A program made the translations under genes and the position numbers. Below, piece by piece: positions 1-7,594 of a DNA stretch of 64,000 nucleotides. The notes under the pieces were generated by a model. That model saw only the letters and a program-made list of their open reading frames with translations, was not told where the DNA came from and did not search any database. Each line of letters opens with the position of its first letter. The stretch's first letter is position 1. The DNA comes from a virus, in IMG/VR virus record IMGVR_UViG_3300029266_000670, positions 1 through 64,000 of that record; one strand, given 5' to 3'.

Positions 1-515
1 ACTTCATGTGGGTCAATATCAAGATTCCGAGATACACGAATGATGCTACCCATAACAGATTCATCATCAAATCCGATAGGCAGAAGTCTACGAGTTTTTG
101 GATCTTCTGCAACATAGTCTCTTGCCCTTTTTTCCGTAACACTGAGCATTCCGTTAGGAATCCAACGCATTATACCACCTGCTTCGATTGCTTGCAACTG
201 ATAAGAGTGTCTTTTTTCCACAGCACGATCTGCCATGAAGATGACTGCCTTCTTATCATACTTAGTACATAGATGTGCCAGTGATATCTGGGCGTAACCA
301 GTTGCTGGTGAACTGCCATACACCCACTCTTTGATCTCAGGCTGCGAACGAATCAAGTAGTCGGCGAACCTCATCTTCGATCCACCACCAATGAGATCGT
401 CACGGACGATGAGGAACCCCTCATGCTCTTCCAAGACGGGAGGAGGGAGAGGATCAGTCCAATCACCAAGTAGCGTGAGGTAGTCTTCTGCTGTTGTCTC
501 GAAAAGTTTAGACAT
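1..515 (-). CDS. PLP-dependent enzyme-like protein (ACC deaminase/cysteine desulfhydrase type), 3' end outside window
   Basis: The reading frame is open for 171 codons from an ATG at 513-515 to the window edge; the C-terminus lies outside. The ATG overlaps the stop of gene 46 (ATGA), so the two are translationally coupled. The protein looks like a fold-type II PLP enzyme of the ACC deaminase/D-cysteine desulfhydrase group. Residues 35-54 hold a VRDD...GGGSKMRFADYLI stretch in which Lys47 matches the PLP-binding lysine context (REDxxxGGNKxRKLEyLl). A Ser-rich phosphate-loop-like SSPATGYAQ follows near 68-76, then a PIGFDDESVMG stretch near 146 resembling the family's IPxGGSNxLG. This is recognition by eye; substrate and activity are unknown. 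It could be a metabolic enzyme or a repurposed fold. I am moderately sure of the fold and not of the reaction. Confidence 0.55.
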   Translation of the reverse strand, partial: MSKLFETTAEDYLTLLGDWTDPLPPPVLEEHEGFLIVRDDLIGGGSKMRFADYLIRSQPEIKEWVYGSSPATGYAQISLAHLCTKYDKKAVIFMADRAVEKRHSYQLQAIEAGGIMRWIPNGMLSVTEKRARDYVAEDPKTRRLLPIGFDDESVMGSIIRVSRNLDIDPHE

Positions 516-2227
516 CACTTTATCCTACTGAAATTATTCTTCTTTTCAAACATAAGGTGATTCTGGAACTTGTCTGTCATTGTATCAGACTTATGACTAA
601 TTACAAATATATTAGCACGATCTCCGAAACTTGTAAGAAGTTTTAAGAATTCTTCTGTTCCCACACCATCCAGACTAGAATCAAATACTTCATCTAGAAT
701 AAGGAGATTACAGTTAACACTGTTCTTTAATCTAGCCACTTCTCTCCATGCAAGAAGCAAAGACAAATCTATTCTCAGTCGTTCACCCTCACTAAAACTA
801 TGATAGGTGAACTCATCTCGGTGTCTACTCTTTATCGTCTCGTTGAAGGTTTCATCTAAATTGAACTGACAGAAAAAATCCATATCACTTAAATACTTGT
901 TTATTAGTTTGTTCATGATTGGCAGATAATGCTTTATAATTTTAGATTTTATGCCGCTGTCTTTCAGAATAGTAAAAGCAATATTGTAGTAGTGTTGATC
1001 TTCCACCATATCTTTTCTACTGTCCACATATCCTTTACCCTCAATGATTAACTGATTCAACTCATCCTTAGTTTCAGTAACTTCTTCTACTTCAATTAAA
1101 TTAGATTCCATGTTTTTTTGTAGTTTCTGAATATATTGAAGAGATGCACTAATCTTACTCTGCCTTAAAGAGATATACTTCTCTTTATCCTTTACATTCT
1201 CCAGTACTATATTAATAGAAGATAATTTAGATTCCAATGTTCTAATGCTATCTCGTATAGTTTCAATAGAATCAATCACGGATTTTTTATCTTTATCACT
1301 TTCATTAATCATCAAGTCCTTATGGTGCTTTTCAATGTGCTGTTTACACGAAGGACATGAATCATTTTCCTCATAAAACTTTGATGTCGTTTCTATAGAC
1401 TTGATCTTAGACTTAAAACTTTTCTCCTCAGACTCTAATTGAATGAGACTATCAGATACTGCTTTGTCGTCGGTTATACTAGACATCAAATTTTTAACTT
1501 CACTCTGTAAAGTATCCACCTCTTCTTGGTGTTTTTTAATTTCGCCCTTTGCTTCTTGGATATCTTCATTATATTGATCTACAGAATCACTAGATTTTTT
1601 CTCAAGAGTTTTAATTAACTTATGTTTCTCTTGTGCTTTGTTTTTAGTGAGTGTCAATTTATATTCAATATATTTTATTGATTCTTTGGTTATCTGTAGT
1701 TTAGACTTTACTAAAGTGTTCATTACAGAAAACACATCTATGTCTAATAGATTTTCAACAACCGATCTACGATCCGCCGCACTCAATTGCATGAACGGAA
1801 CATAGTTAGATGAACCGAGTATAACAACCTGACAGAAAGACTTATACGTCATCTTCAGGATCTGATCCTCTAAAATTTTCTGATAGTCTTTTGCCTTTGC
1901 ATCCTGATCTAACAAGGATCCATCACGGTATATTTCAAACTTTTTTGGCTTCAATCCACGAACAACTTTATATTCAACCAATCCAACTGTAAATTCTATT
2001 TCAACCATACAGTCTTTCTCGTTGATAGAATTCACTAACTGCGGTATGTTGATACCACGAAACGATTTACCAAACAAAGCAAAAGTCAAAGCATCAAGCA
2101 TCGTAGACTTTCCCGCACCATTTTCCCCCGAAACCAAAGTGTTTCGATGTCGAGTTAAATCTAATGTAGTTTGGTAATTGCCCGTAGAGAGAAAATTTTT
2201 CCAAGTTAATTTTTTAAAAATAATCAC
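515..2227 (-). CDS. 46: gp46, recombination endonuclease ATPase subunit (Rad50/SbcC-like)
   Basis: This is the SMC-like ATPase of the gp46/gp47 complex, which resects DNA ends for recombination-dependent replication and host DNA degradation. The 570 aa are close to T4 gp46 (560). A Walker A GENGAGKS sits at residues 34-41. Long coiled-coil arms flank a zinc-hook CPSC motif about half way along. The ABC signature FSEGERLR and Walker B LLILDEVFD lie near the C-terminus. The start overlaps the end of gene 47 by a few bases and the stop overlaps the start of the next gene (ATGA), so 47-46-PLP-like gene form a coupled operon. Family assignment is secure. Confidence 0.97.
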   Translation of the reverse strand: MIIFKKLTWKNFLSTGNYQTTLDLTRHRNTLVSGENGAGKSTMLDALTFALFGKSFRGINIPQLVNSINEKDCMVEIEFTVGLVEYKVVRGLKPKKFEIYRDGSLLDQDAKAKDYQKILEDQILKMTYKSFCQVVILGSSNYVPFMQLSAADRRSVVENLLDIDVFSVMNTLVKSKLQITKESIKYIEYKLTLTKNKAQEKHKLIKTLEKKSSDSVDQYNEDIQEAKGEIKKHQEEVDTLQSEVKNLMSSITDDKAVSDSLIQLESEEKSFKSKIKSIETTSKFYEENDSCPSCKQHIEKHHKDLMINESDKDKKSVIDSIETIRDSIRTLESKLSSINIVLENVKDKEKYISLRQSKISASLQYIQKLQKNMESNLIEVEEVTETKDELNQLIIEGKGYVDSRKDMVEDQHYYNIAFTILKDSGIKSKIIKHYLPIMNKLINKYLSDMDFFCQFNLDETFNETIKSRHRDEFTYHSFSEGERLRIDLSLLLAWREVARLKNSVNCNLLILDEVFDSSLDGVGTEEFLKLLTSFGDRANIFVISHKSDTMTDKFQNHLMFEKKNNFSRIK

Positions 2228-3270
2228 AGGGATAAACTCTCCATATAAAGATCCTTTATCATAGTTTTCATTTTATCTTTATCTGCAACTTCTTCCATTC
2301 CGTCAATTTCACTATTGATAAGGGACACAGTGTCCTGTGCAAGATCAACGATTTCTTCTTTAGTCCAGTTATTATCTTCAATATCTTCTACGATTGTAAG
2401 TTTAGAAACTCCTGCATCGTACAATTTATCCATATAACGATCAAAACTATAAGCATGTTTCTTACATTCGACAAACACCTTAACGTACGAATCTTTCAAA
2501 TGGTTATAATCATCCGACTCCACATCGATTGGACCATCTGAATCGTTATAGTTCATAGTGTGAAACATCTTAAATGGATTTTCTATAAACTCAACTTCTC
2601 GGGTTTCTGTATCTAAAATATGAAACCCTTTAGACTCATCGAGATCTGCGAAAGTAATTTGATACTGGGTTCCTAAGTATGATATATTACCCTTTTCTTG
2701 TTTGCAATGAAAATGACCAGACAGAACCTTTTCATAACGCTGAAACAATGAAGGACTCATTCCACCTTGAAATCCAACACCCCTCATAACTTCATAGCCA
2801 TCTAGTTCTAGATGCCCTACTAGAATGGGAGCCGATGCTGTTTTTATAAACTCCACAGATTGATCATAATTACTTTTATTTACCCAAGGAAGTAAAGCAA
2901 TATCTAAACCCCCAAAGTTAACAACAGCAGGTTCTTCATATAATATCAAGTCATCAGAAAATAACTCTCTGATAGAGTTAACCATGTTCGTGTTTCTATA
3001 GTAAACATCATGATTACCAATAATACAATGAATAGAAATTCCAAGTTCTTTGACTCGATCAATAAACTTAGTTCTTACTTGATTCAACACGCTAAAATTA
3101 ACAAACTTGCGACGGTCCATAAGATCGCCTGCATGAATAATAGTTGTTATTTTATTTTTATCTAAGTACGGAAAAAGAATCTCATCAAAAAATTTCATGA
3201 AGTGATCAAGAAATAATTGAGAGTCTCCCCTAGCACCAAAATGCGTATCATTCAGAAGGCATATCTTCAT
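2224..3270 (-). CDS. 47: gp47, recombination endonuclease nuclease subunit (Mre11/SbcD-like)
   Basis: This is the metallophosphoesterase partner of gp46. At 348 aa it matches T4 gp47 (339). The phosphoesterase motifs are in order: NDTHFG near residue 7, GDLMDRR near 48, GNHD near 85, GHLELDG near 150 and GHFH near 186, supplying the two-metal site. The start at 3270 lies inside the 3' end of gene 55 (about 23 bp overlap), and the ribosome would initiate from an A/G-rich stretch coding the lysine-rich tail of gp55. Acting with gp46 it makes free 3' ends for UvsX/UvsY-type recombination. Confidence 0.97.
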   Translation of the reverse strand: MKICLLNDTHFGARGDSQLFLDHFMKFFDEILFPYLDKNKITTIIHAGDLMDRRKFVNFSVLNQVRTKFIDRVKELGISIHCIIGNHDVYYRNTNMVNSIRELFSDDLILYEEPAVVNFGGLDIALLPWVNKSNYDQSVEFIKTASAPILVGHLELDGYEVMRGVGFQGGMSPSLFQRYEKVLSGHFHCKQEKGNISYLGTQYQITFADLDESKGFHILDTETREVEFIENPFKMFHTMNYNDSDGPIDVESDDYNHLKDSYVKVFVECKKHAYSFDRYMDKLYDAGVSKLTIVEDIEDNNWTKEEIVDLAQDTVSLINSEIDGMEEVADKDKMKTMIKDLYMESLSL

Positions 3271-3799
3271 TTTTCTTCTTCTTCTTCTTAGCAGGAGTAA
3301 ACTTTTCTATGTCTGATGTACTAACTTCAAAATAATCAGCGTAGGCATTCTTGGAATCCTTCTTGGAATCCTTTTCAAAGTAGTTCTCCTTGAACCAACC
3401 CATAAAACTTCCATCGTCTGCCTGTTCCATTAGTTTATACTTAATGTAGTTCTGCTTTTTCTCCTTCTCTATTCTACGCAAGAACGCATAGTAAATCATT
3501 TGCGTAAAATATGAAAATGGATTAGTAGATTTTTCTGGATTGAAATTGTGTGCATACATTAGACAATTTTCAATACCATCTGCTATCATCTCGTCTCGGA
3601 AATGATAGTTTATAAAATTTGGTTTTCTTGATAGGTGTTCTGATATCTTAACAAAACACTCACCTATATATTCACCTATTGGTGGTCTGGGATCATCTAT
3701 ACTCGCCGCTTCAATAACTTTTAGTTTCCATTCGCACATAGCTTTGAAAAACTCTTTGTTATCGACGTAATGTTCAACTACTTTTTTTGTTTTCTTCAT
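3248..3799 (-). CDS. 55: gp55, late-transcription sigma factor
   Basis: This is the phage sigma factor that redirects host RNA polymerase to late promoters (TATAAATA-type boxes, seen in this window). At 183 aa it is nearly the T4 length (185). The central part (about residues 65-125) is a sigma-70 region-2-like helical block with NPFSYFTQMIYYAFLRRI, the most conserved gp55 segment. The C-terminus is a run of lysines. There is no Shine-Dalgarno sequence before the ATG at 3799. Instead a sigma70-like -10 hexamer ends 6 nt before it, so the mRNA may be leaderless. Its partner co-activator gp33 is at 56896-57114. Confidence 0.95.
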   Translation of the reverse strand: MKKTKKVVEHYVDNKEFFKAMCEWKLKVIEAASIDDPRPPIGEYIGECFVKISEHLSRKPNFINYHFRDEMIADGIENCLMYAHNFNPEKSTNPFSYFTQMIYYAFLRRIEKEKKQNYIKYKLMEQADDGSFMGWFKENYFEKDSKKDSKNAYADYFEVSTSDIEKFTPAKKKKKKNEDMPSE

Positions 3800-3805
3800 A
3801 GTGTA

Positions 3806-3833
3806 ATTATATCATTCATTTTTCAATTGTAAA
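3806..3833 (-). promoter_or_regulatory. Sigma70-like promoter of gene 55, predicted leaderless
   Basis: On the minus strand there is a -35 TTTACA (3828-3833), a 16-bp spacer and a perfect -10 TATAAT (3806-3811). Six bases separate the -10 from the ATG at 3799, so the expected +1 falls on the A of the start codon. The upstream gap 3834-3914 shows no other gene or clear terminator. Confidence 0.7.
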
Positions 3834-3914
3834 GTAATTTATTTTTTTCTTTAGATTTTGCTTGTTAATCCTTGACATCAATGTTACAATTTCTGTGTTC
3901 CGGTTCGAAAGGTA

Positions 3915-4520
3915 CTATAAATAATCTCTAAGATCCGGAGACCAATCGTTCCAAGTATTTCCAAAATCTTCTTCTTTCCCGGAACGATGATCAGATTCTG
4001 ATTCTAATTCTTCATGCAGACCGTCTGTATTATCAATTAGTTCATCCTCATCAATTTCTTCCATATCAAACAATTCATCTTCTAGATATCCGTCCTCAAT
4101 CAGTCTTTTGAAGATATCTTGGTTGATAGCAAATGACATAAAAATAGAAGTCGGATCTATTGGTTTCTTATCTGGATCATTTGAATCTTGAGGTTTTAGA
4201 AGATCTTCTAATGCCTTTAGATCATTTTCCGTTATTTCTGGTTTACTAACTTCTGCCTCATACAATCGGTTTGCTTGTGCATCGGGAGTTAAAAATAAAG
4301 CAATCCAATCTTCTGGAATTGCTACCTTGGTTTTATCCGAATATTCTAACCAGTTCTGTAGGGTTAAAATCTCTCTTCTTATGTTGTTGAATGGATCTGA
4401 TATAGAATTGATCCTCATAAGCATAGGATTCTCTAGCATTAGTTTGTTTGATTTTTTACCAACTATTTTGGTAATGATAGTTTCACCACTTCTAAGTTTT
4501 ATTATCTTACATGGGTACAT
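3915..4520 (-). CDS. Sm-like (LSm fold) conserved phage protein
   Basis: A longer frame is open, but I place the start at the ATG 4518-4520 because a strong Shine-Dalgarno (GGAGGT) lies just upstream and this avoids overlap with uvsW, whose stop is at 4531. That gives 201 aa. The N-terminus (CKIIKLRSGETIITKI...LMLENPM) has the pattern of a bent five-strand Sm-like domain, as in Hfq/LSm RNA-binding proteins. The middle and C-terminal parts are very acidic and end in a conserved-looking WNDWSPDLRDYL. A protein of this kind between uvsW and 55 is usual in marine T4-like phages. RNA binding is an inference from the fold; the function is unknown. Confidence 0.7.
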   Translation of the reverse strand: MYPCKIIKLRSGETIITKIVGKKSNKLMLENPMLMRINSISDPFNNIRREILTLQNWLEYSDKTKVAIPEDWIALFLTPDAQANRLYEAEVSKPEITENDLKALEDLLKPQDSNDPDKKPIDPTSIFMSFAINQDIFKRLIEDGYLEDELFDMEEIDEDELIDNTDGLHEELESESDHRSGKEEDFGNTWNDWSPDLRDYL

Positions 4521-4530
4521 ACCTACCTCC

Positions 4531-6027
4531 TCAAATTCGTATAGACTTCGGTGAAAAATGAAAACCTTCTGATTTATATATCTTAATTCTTTCAAGGAAA
4601 TGTCGAAGTGTGTGGTTTCTGTACTTTCCGAAAGATAGATCATCACCTATATCATACAATCGGGCACATTCTTTAAATTCCGATTTCCTTAACTGCCTTC
4701 CGATAGATTGTAGGACACGAACCCGAGACTTGGATGGTGATGCGAATATAATATTATGTAGTCTCTTTATGGATACACCTGTAGAAAACGTACCATACGA
4801 AGCAATTATTATAGTATCGTCGGTTTCTTCTGCTATATGTCTTACTTCTTCTCTAATTTCAACATCGGTTTCTCCGTAGATGAAGAAAATCTTTTTATCT
4901 GGATTAGCCTTTTTGATTAGTTCGTGAAGAAGTTTTCCGTGCTTCTCTACAAACTGAAATAGTATTAACGTATTTCCTGATAGTGATGTTCCTAAATTCT
5001 TTATAAACTCGTTTCTTTTTTTATTTCCTATAATCCAATTCATTTCGTCTTGATACTTTGCCTTCTTTATCTCGTTCTTTGTGTTGTCATCGTAAGACAA
5101 TAAGATTGAATCTATCTTTAACTTGGACAAGAGATCTTTATCGATCAGATCTTTAGTTGAGGTCACATTATACACCGAACCGAACAGACCTTCAATAACT
5201 AGTTTATGAGTTAGAGTTCCGTCGAGTGTTCCCGTCGTTCCTATTCTATAGGGACAGTCTTGTAGTTTAGTCATAATCTTAGTTAAAGACTTTGCTTTGA
5301 ACAAATGGCACTCATCTCCGAATACTACATTGAATTTGTCAAAGTATTCCAGAGGTAATTTGTATATACTTTGCCATGTTGATATTACTACTTGTTGATC
5401 GCATATCTTATCTTGACCTCCATATATTTTATGACAATTCTCACGGACATCCCATTCATCTTTTTGAGAATAGTCTTTGAAGTCATTGTACATCTGAGTT
5501 ACCAGAGATGTTGTGGGGACTATGATCAATATCTTACGATCATCTTCTATTAAGTTTTGGTAGTAGCGAACTAGCGAATAGATGATCAGGGACTTCCCAG
5601 ATCCCGTAGGAGACAACAGAAGACATCTATTTGTACTTATAGCATGTTGGATAGCATCTAATTGATGTTCGTGGATTTTAATCTTTTTTCCACCTGCGTA
5701 CACTTTAAGACCTTCATCTACCCAAGTACGCAAGTCTTCAGTTTTAACTTTATTAGGTTTTAATATAACATTACTATCTGTATCTACGCTATACTTTCTA
5801 TCTTTTGCAAACTTCAGCACATACGGAAGTAAACCAGCGTAAATCTCTTGACTGAATATGTTGTATAATTTTATACGTCCGTCCCACTTCTTCTTTTGGA
5901 AAGCAGGCATATACTCATGACCTGGAACTTTGAACGTAAAATAGTCCGAGAGTTCTTTGGCTAAACCTCGTTCGCAATCAACCTTCAAATTCACCGAGTT
6001 ATCTTTACTAATAAACAAATCGCTCAT
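4531..6027 (-). CDS. uvsW: UvsW, RNA-DNA and branched-DNA helicase
   Basis: This superfamily-2 helicase unwinds R-loops and branch-migrates recombination intermediates, in T4 switching replication from origin-driven to recombination-driven. Motif I SPTGSGKS, a DECH motif II, motif III GTTGTL and motif VI QSIGRQLRKSE are visible. The N-terminal domain (VDCERGLAKELSDYF...KKKWDGRIKLYN) matches the T4 UvsW N-terminus, which aligns best with the ATG at 6025-6027 (498 aa; T4 503). An upstream ATG at 6120 with a fair AAGG would add 31 residues and overlap the previous gene by 67 bp, so the start is not certain. It is followed 10 bp later by the Sm-like gene. Confidence 0.93.
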   Translation of the reverse strand: MSDLFISKDNSVNLKVDCERGLAKELSDYFTFKVPGHEYMPAFQKKKWDGRIKLYNIFSQEIYAGLLPYVLKFAKDRKYSVDTDSNVILKPNKVKTEDLRTWVDEGLKVYAGGKKIKIHEHQLDAIQHAISTNRCLLLSPTGSGKSLIIYSLVRYYQNLIEDDRKILIIVPTTSLVTQMYNDFKDYSQKDEWDVRENCHKIYGGQDKICDQQVVISTWQSIYKLPLEYFDKFNVVFGDECHLFKAKSLTKIMTKLQDCPYRIGTTGTLDGTLTHKLVIEGLFGSVYNVTSTKDLIDKDLLSKLKIDSILLSYDDNTKNEIKKAKYQDEMNWIIGNKKRNEFIKNLGTSLSGNTLILFQFVEKHGKLLHELIKKANPDKKIFFIYGETDVEIREEVRHIAEETDDTIIIASYGTFSTGVSIKRLHNIIFASPSKSRVRVLQSIGRQLRKSEFKECARLYDIGDDLSFGKYRNHTLRHFLERIKIYKSEGFHFSPKSIRI

Positions 6028-6053
6028 ACACTTATGTATCAGAGATTTGACCC

Positions 6054-6515
6054 TTATGGATTGAAGGACTCTCCTAGCACCATAAGGTTTAATGGCTTCT
6101 TCGACACTTTTCCAGACCATTCTATAACCTTCACATTGTTTGAACTTAAAAAATCCAATGAAATTTTATCAGGTTCGTTTATCATATCTGTAAACTCTTT
6201 ATGATAAATCACAGTTTCGATACCACATTCTCGTATCATGATTGTGTCTAGTTTTGATGGGGGTAGTGGGGTGTATAAATCCAAACCATAACATGATATT
6301 CCACGCAATGCTGACTTGAATATAATGCTTTGTATGGACGAGAAAGAATACCATTCATTCTCATAAACATTGGTTGATGCCAGTAGAATACCAGATTCTC
6401 TGCTTACAAGTATTGATGATACTTGGGTATTGCATCTAGAGTGTGCTGCTGCATGTATATAGGCATGTTTAAGGTATGCAGCGTGTATAAGATCTTTGCT
6501 ATACACCACTGACAA
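6054..6515 (-). CDS. Degenerate cytidine/dCMP deaminase-fold protein lacking zinc ligands
   Basis: The layout is that of a dCMP/cytidine deaminase: an N-terminal helix with SRCNTQVSSILVSRESG (like the TCxRRQVGAVIV strand), then a helix, then LDLYTPLPPSKL...IRECGIETVIY (like LYVTxxPCxxCAxxIIxxGIxxVVY). At the HAE site it reads SIQ, and the PCxxC site reads PPSKL, so the zinc-binding His and both Cys and the catalytic Glu are missing. It should be catalytically dead. No ATG is available: I favour TTG at 6513-6515 with GGAG five bases upstream; GTG at 6534-6536 or 6507-6509 are alternatives. It overlaps the end of uvsY and precedes uvsW, so it may have a structural or regulatory role there; that is inference. 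Confidence 0.65.
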   Translation of the reverse strand: MSVVYSKDLIHAAYLKHAYIHAAAHSRCNTQVSSILVSRESGILLASTNVYENEWYSFSSIQSIIFKSALRGISCYGLDLYTPLPPSKLDTIMIRECGIETVIYHKEFTDMINEPDKISLDFLSSNNVKVIEWSGKVSKKPLNLMVLGESFNP

Positions 6516-6933
6516 ATTTTCTCCAATCGATAGCACTTCGGATATTCCATTGTCGATTGTTTACAATTTTAACTACGGACTCTAGGTAGTTTACTTTTTC
6601 TTTTGTGAATGATACTTTCATTCTGAGTATTGACAGATCAGTATCTGCTTCTAGATACTTGTCTATATCTACCTTTAGAATGTTAAGTTGAAATGGCTCC
6701 CAATTATACTTCTTGAGAGTACCCTCGTCGATCTTACCTGTGTAGTATTCCCATTTAATTTTGTATAACTTCTTATACTCTTCTTCTATCTTGACGAAGA
6801 TAAGCCTCTCATCATGGTAGAGGTTTAGGTATTTGTTATGCAGTTGTGGGGTTTTTACAGATTCGATATCGAGTTCGGTGTCGTCGATGATCATATCTTC
6901 TTCGACCATTGATTTTAGTTCGTGTAGATTCAT
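6499..6933 (-). CDS. uvsY: UvsY, recombination mediator
   Basis: UvsY loads the UvsX recombinase onto gp32-coated single-stranded DNA. The 144 aa match T4 UvsY in size (137) and pattern: the N-terminal ELKSMVEEDMIIDDTEL, the LHNKYLNLYHDERL helix and a conserved YYTGK motif near residue 63. It lies just upstream of the deaminase-like gene and uvsW, the usual T4-like clustering. The ATG at 6931-6933 has no Shine-Dalgarno sequence; a sigma70-like promoter ends 6 nt before it, so translation is probably from a leaderless transcript. Confidence 0.9.
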   Translation of the reverse strand: MNLHELKSMVEEDMIIDDTELDIESVKTPQLHNKYLNLYHDERLIFVKIEEEYKKLYKIKWEYYTGKIDEGTLKKYNWEPFQLNILKVDIDKYLEADTDLSILRMKVSFTKEKVNYLESVVKIVNNRQWNIRSAIDWRKFVSGV

Positions 6934-6939
6934 ACCAAT

Positions 6940-6968
6940 AGTCTACATCATAAATGAGCCTTTGTCAA
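6940..6968 (-). promoter_or_regulatory. Sigma70-like promoter of uvsY, predicted leaderless
   Basis: A perfect -35 TTGACA (6963-6968) overlaps the 3' end of the upstream tail gene. A 17-bp spacer and a -10 TAGACT (6940-6945, 4 of 6 matches) follow. The ATG at 6933 comes after exactly 6 nt, the same geometry as at gene 55 and at 63039. Confidence 0.6.
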
Positions 6969-7507
6969 GCATCAATTCTTTCAATTGAGTATGTTGTAAA
7001 TCCAAATGTAGTTGTTGCAATTATTGGTTCTGGATCAGATACTGCACTATTGAAATCAATTCCAGAAAGTGATTTAGGAAAACAATCTCGGAAGTTGGCG
7101 ACTAACTTCCCTTTCATTGCACTATTGGTTATTACTAAAGTGGCATCAGATAGGTGCTGATCTTGAGTTTCAAATTCAGCAAAATCTTCGGCATTAGAAG
7201 TTGATCTCATCCAGTTGTAAATTTCTAACCAGTTCTTCATGGTTTCATCTACCACGAAGGATAGTGATAGATCTTCAAATCTAAAAACGCCTGGAAGGTT
7301 TATTGGAGAAAACATAGTATTTTGCTCAACGTTTCCTACCGACACCGATGGTATGTTTGCCGATTGACAAAAATACGTTACAGTAGGTATTCTTTGCATC
7401 GTGAATTTGAATTCGGTGATTAAGAGAGGATTTGTATTCTCTGGTTGTCTATCAAGACGACTCTCTTTCATCTGATTCAAACCACTGATATTAATATTAT
7501 TGGCCAT
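6965..7507 (-). CDS. Tail-tube-fold protein beside gp23 (position of gp3 in marine T4-like phages)
   Basis: The 180-aa protein has the pattern of the gp19/gp54 tail-tube superfamily: FKFTMQRIPTVTYFCQSANIPS near the N-terminus, then FRFEDLSLSFVVDETMKNWLEIYNWMR and a C-terminal strand. It is distinct from the main tube protein at 13005-13613. In marine T4-like genomes the gene between 23 and uvsY is usually called gp3, the tail completion protein, so it may be the tail terminator or a minor tube ring; I cannot see a direct match to T4 gp3. It has its own perfect late promoter 17 nt upstream and is insulated from gene 23 by a terminator. Confidence 0.75.
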   Translation of the reverse strand: MANNINISGLNQMKESRLDRQPENTNPLLITEFKFTMQRIPTVTYFCQSANIPSVSVGNVEQNTMFSPINLPGVFRFEDLSLSFVVDETMKNWLEIYNWMRSTSNAEDFAEFETQDQHLSDATLVITNSAMKGKLVANFRDCFPKSLSGIDFNSAVSDPEPIIATTTFGFTTYSIERIDA

Positions 7508-7524
7508 ATTAGTTCTCCATTAAG

Positions 7525-7532
7525 TATTTATA
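7525..7532 (-). promoter_or_regulatory. Late promoter box TATAAATA
   Basis: A perfect T4-type late box on the minus strand, 17 nt before the ATG at 7507. It starts immediately downstream of the gene 23 terminator U-tract, so termination and re-initiation are packed into about 45 bp. Confidence 0.85.
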
Positions 7533-7539
7533 ATAAAAA

Positions 7540-7566
7540 GGGGTGGGGTCATTAAGACCCCACCCC
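7540..7566 (-). terminator. Intrinsic terminator of gene 23
   Basis: Perfect 11-bp GC-rich stem (7540-7550 pairs with 7556-7566), 5-nt loop, followed on the minus strand by TTTTTATTA. It lies 28 bp after the gene 23 stop codon. Confidence 0.92.
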
Positions 7567-7594
7567 AATTTCAACTAGGTTTATAGTACTGTTA

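Noticed and set aside
3872-3900. TTGACA on the plus strand upstream of position 3900
   Set aside because: No -10-like hexamer at 16-18 bp and no plus-strand gene follows.
3916-3923. Perfect TATAAATA on the plus strand
   Set aside because: It lies at the 3' end of a minus-strand gene and points into minus-strand coding sequence with no plus-strand gene downstream. Treated as chance in AT-rich DNA.
4521-4646. Longer N-terminus for the Sm-like protein
   Set aside because: It would overlap the uvsW C-terminus by over 100 bp; the strong Shine-Dalgarno before 4520 decides the start.
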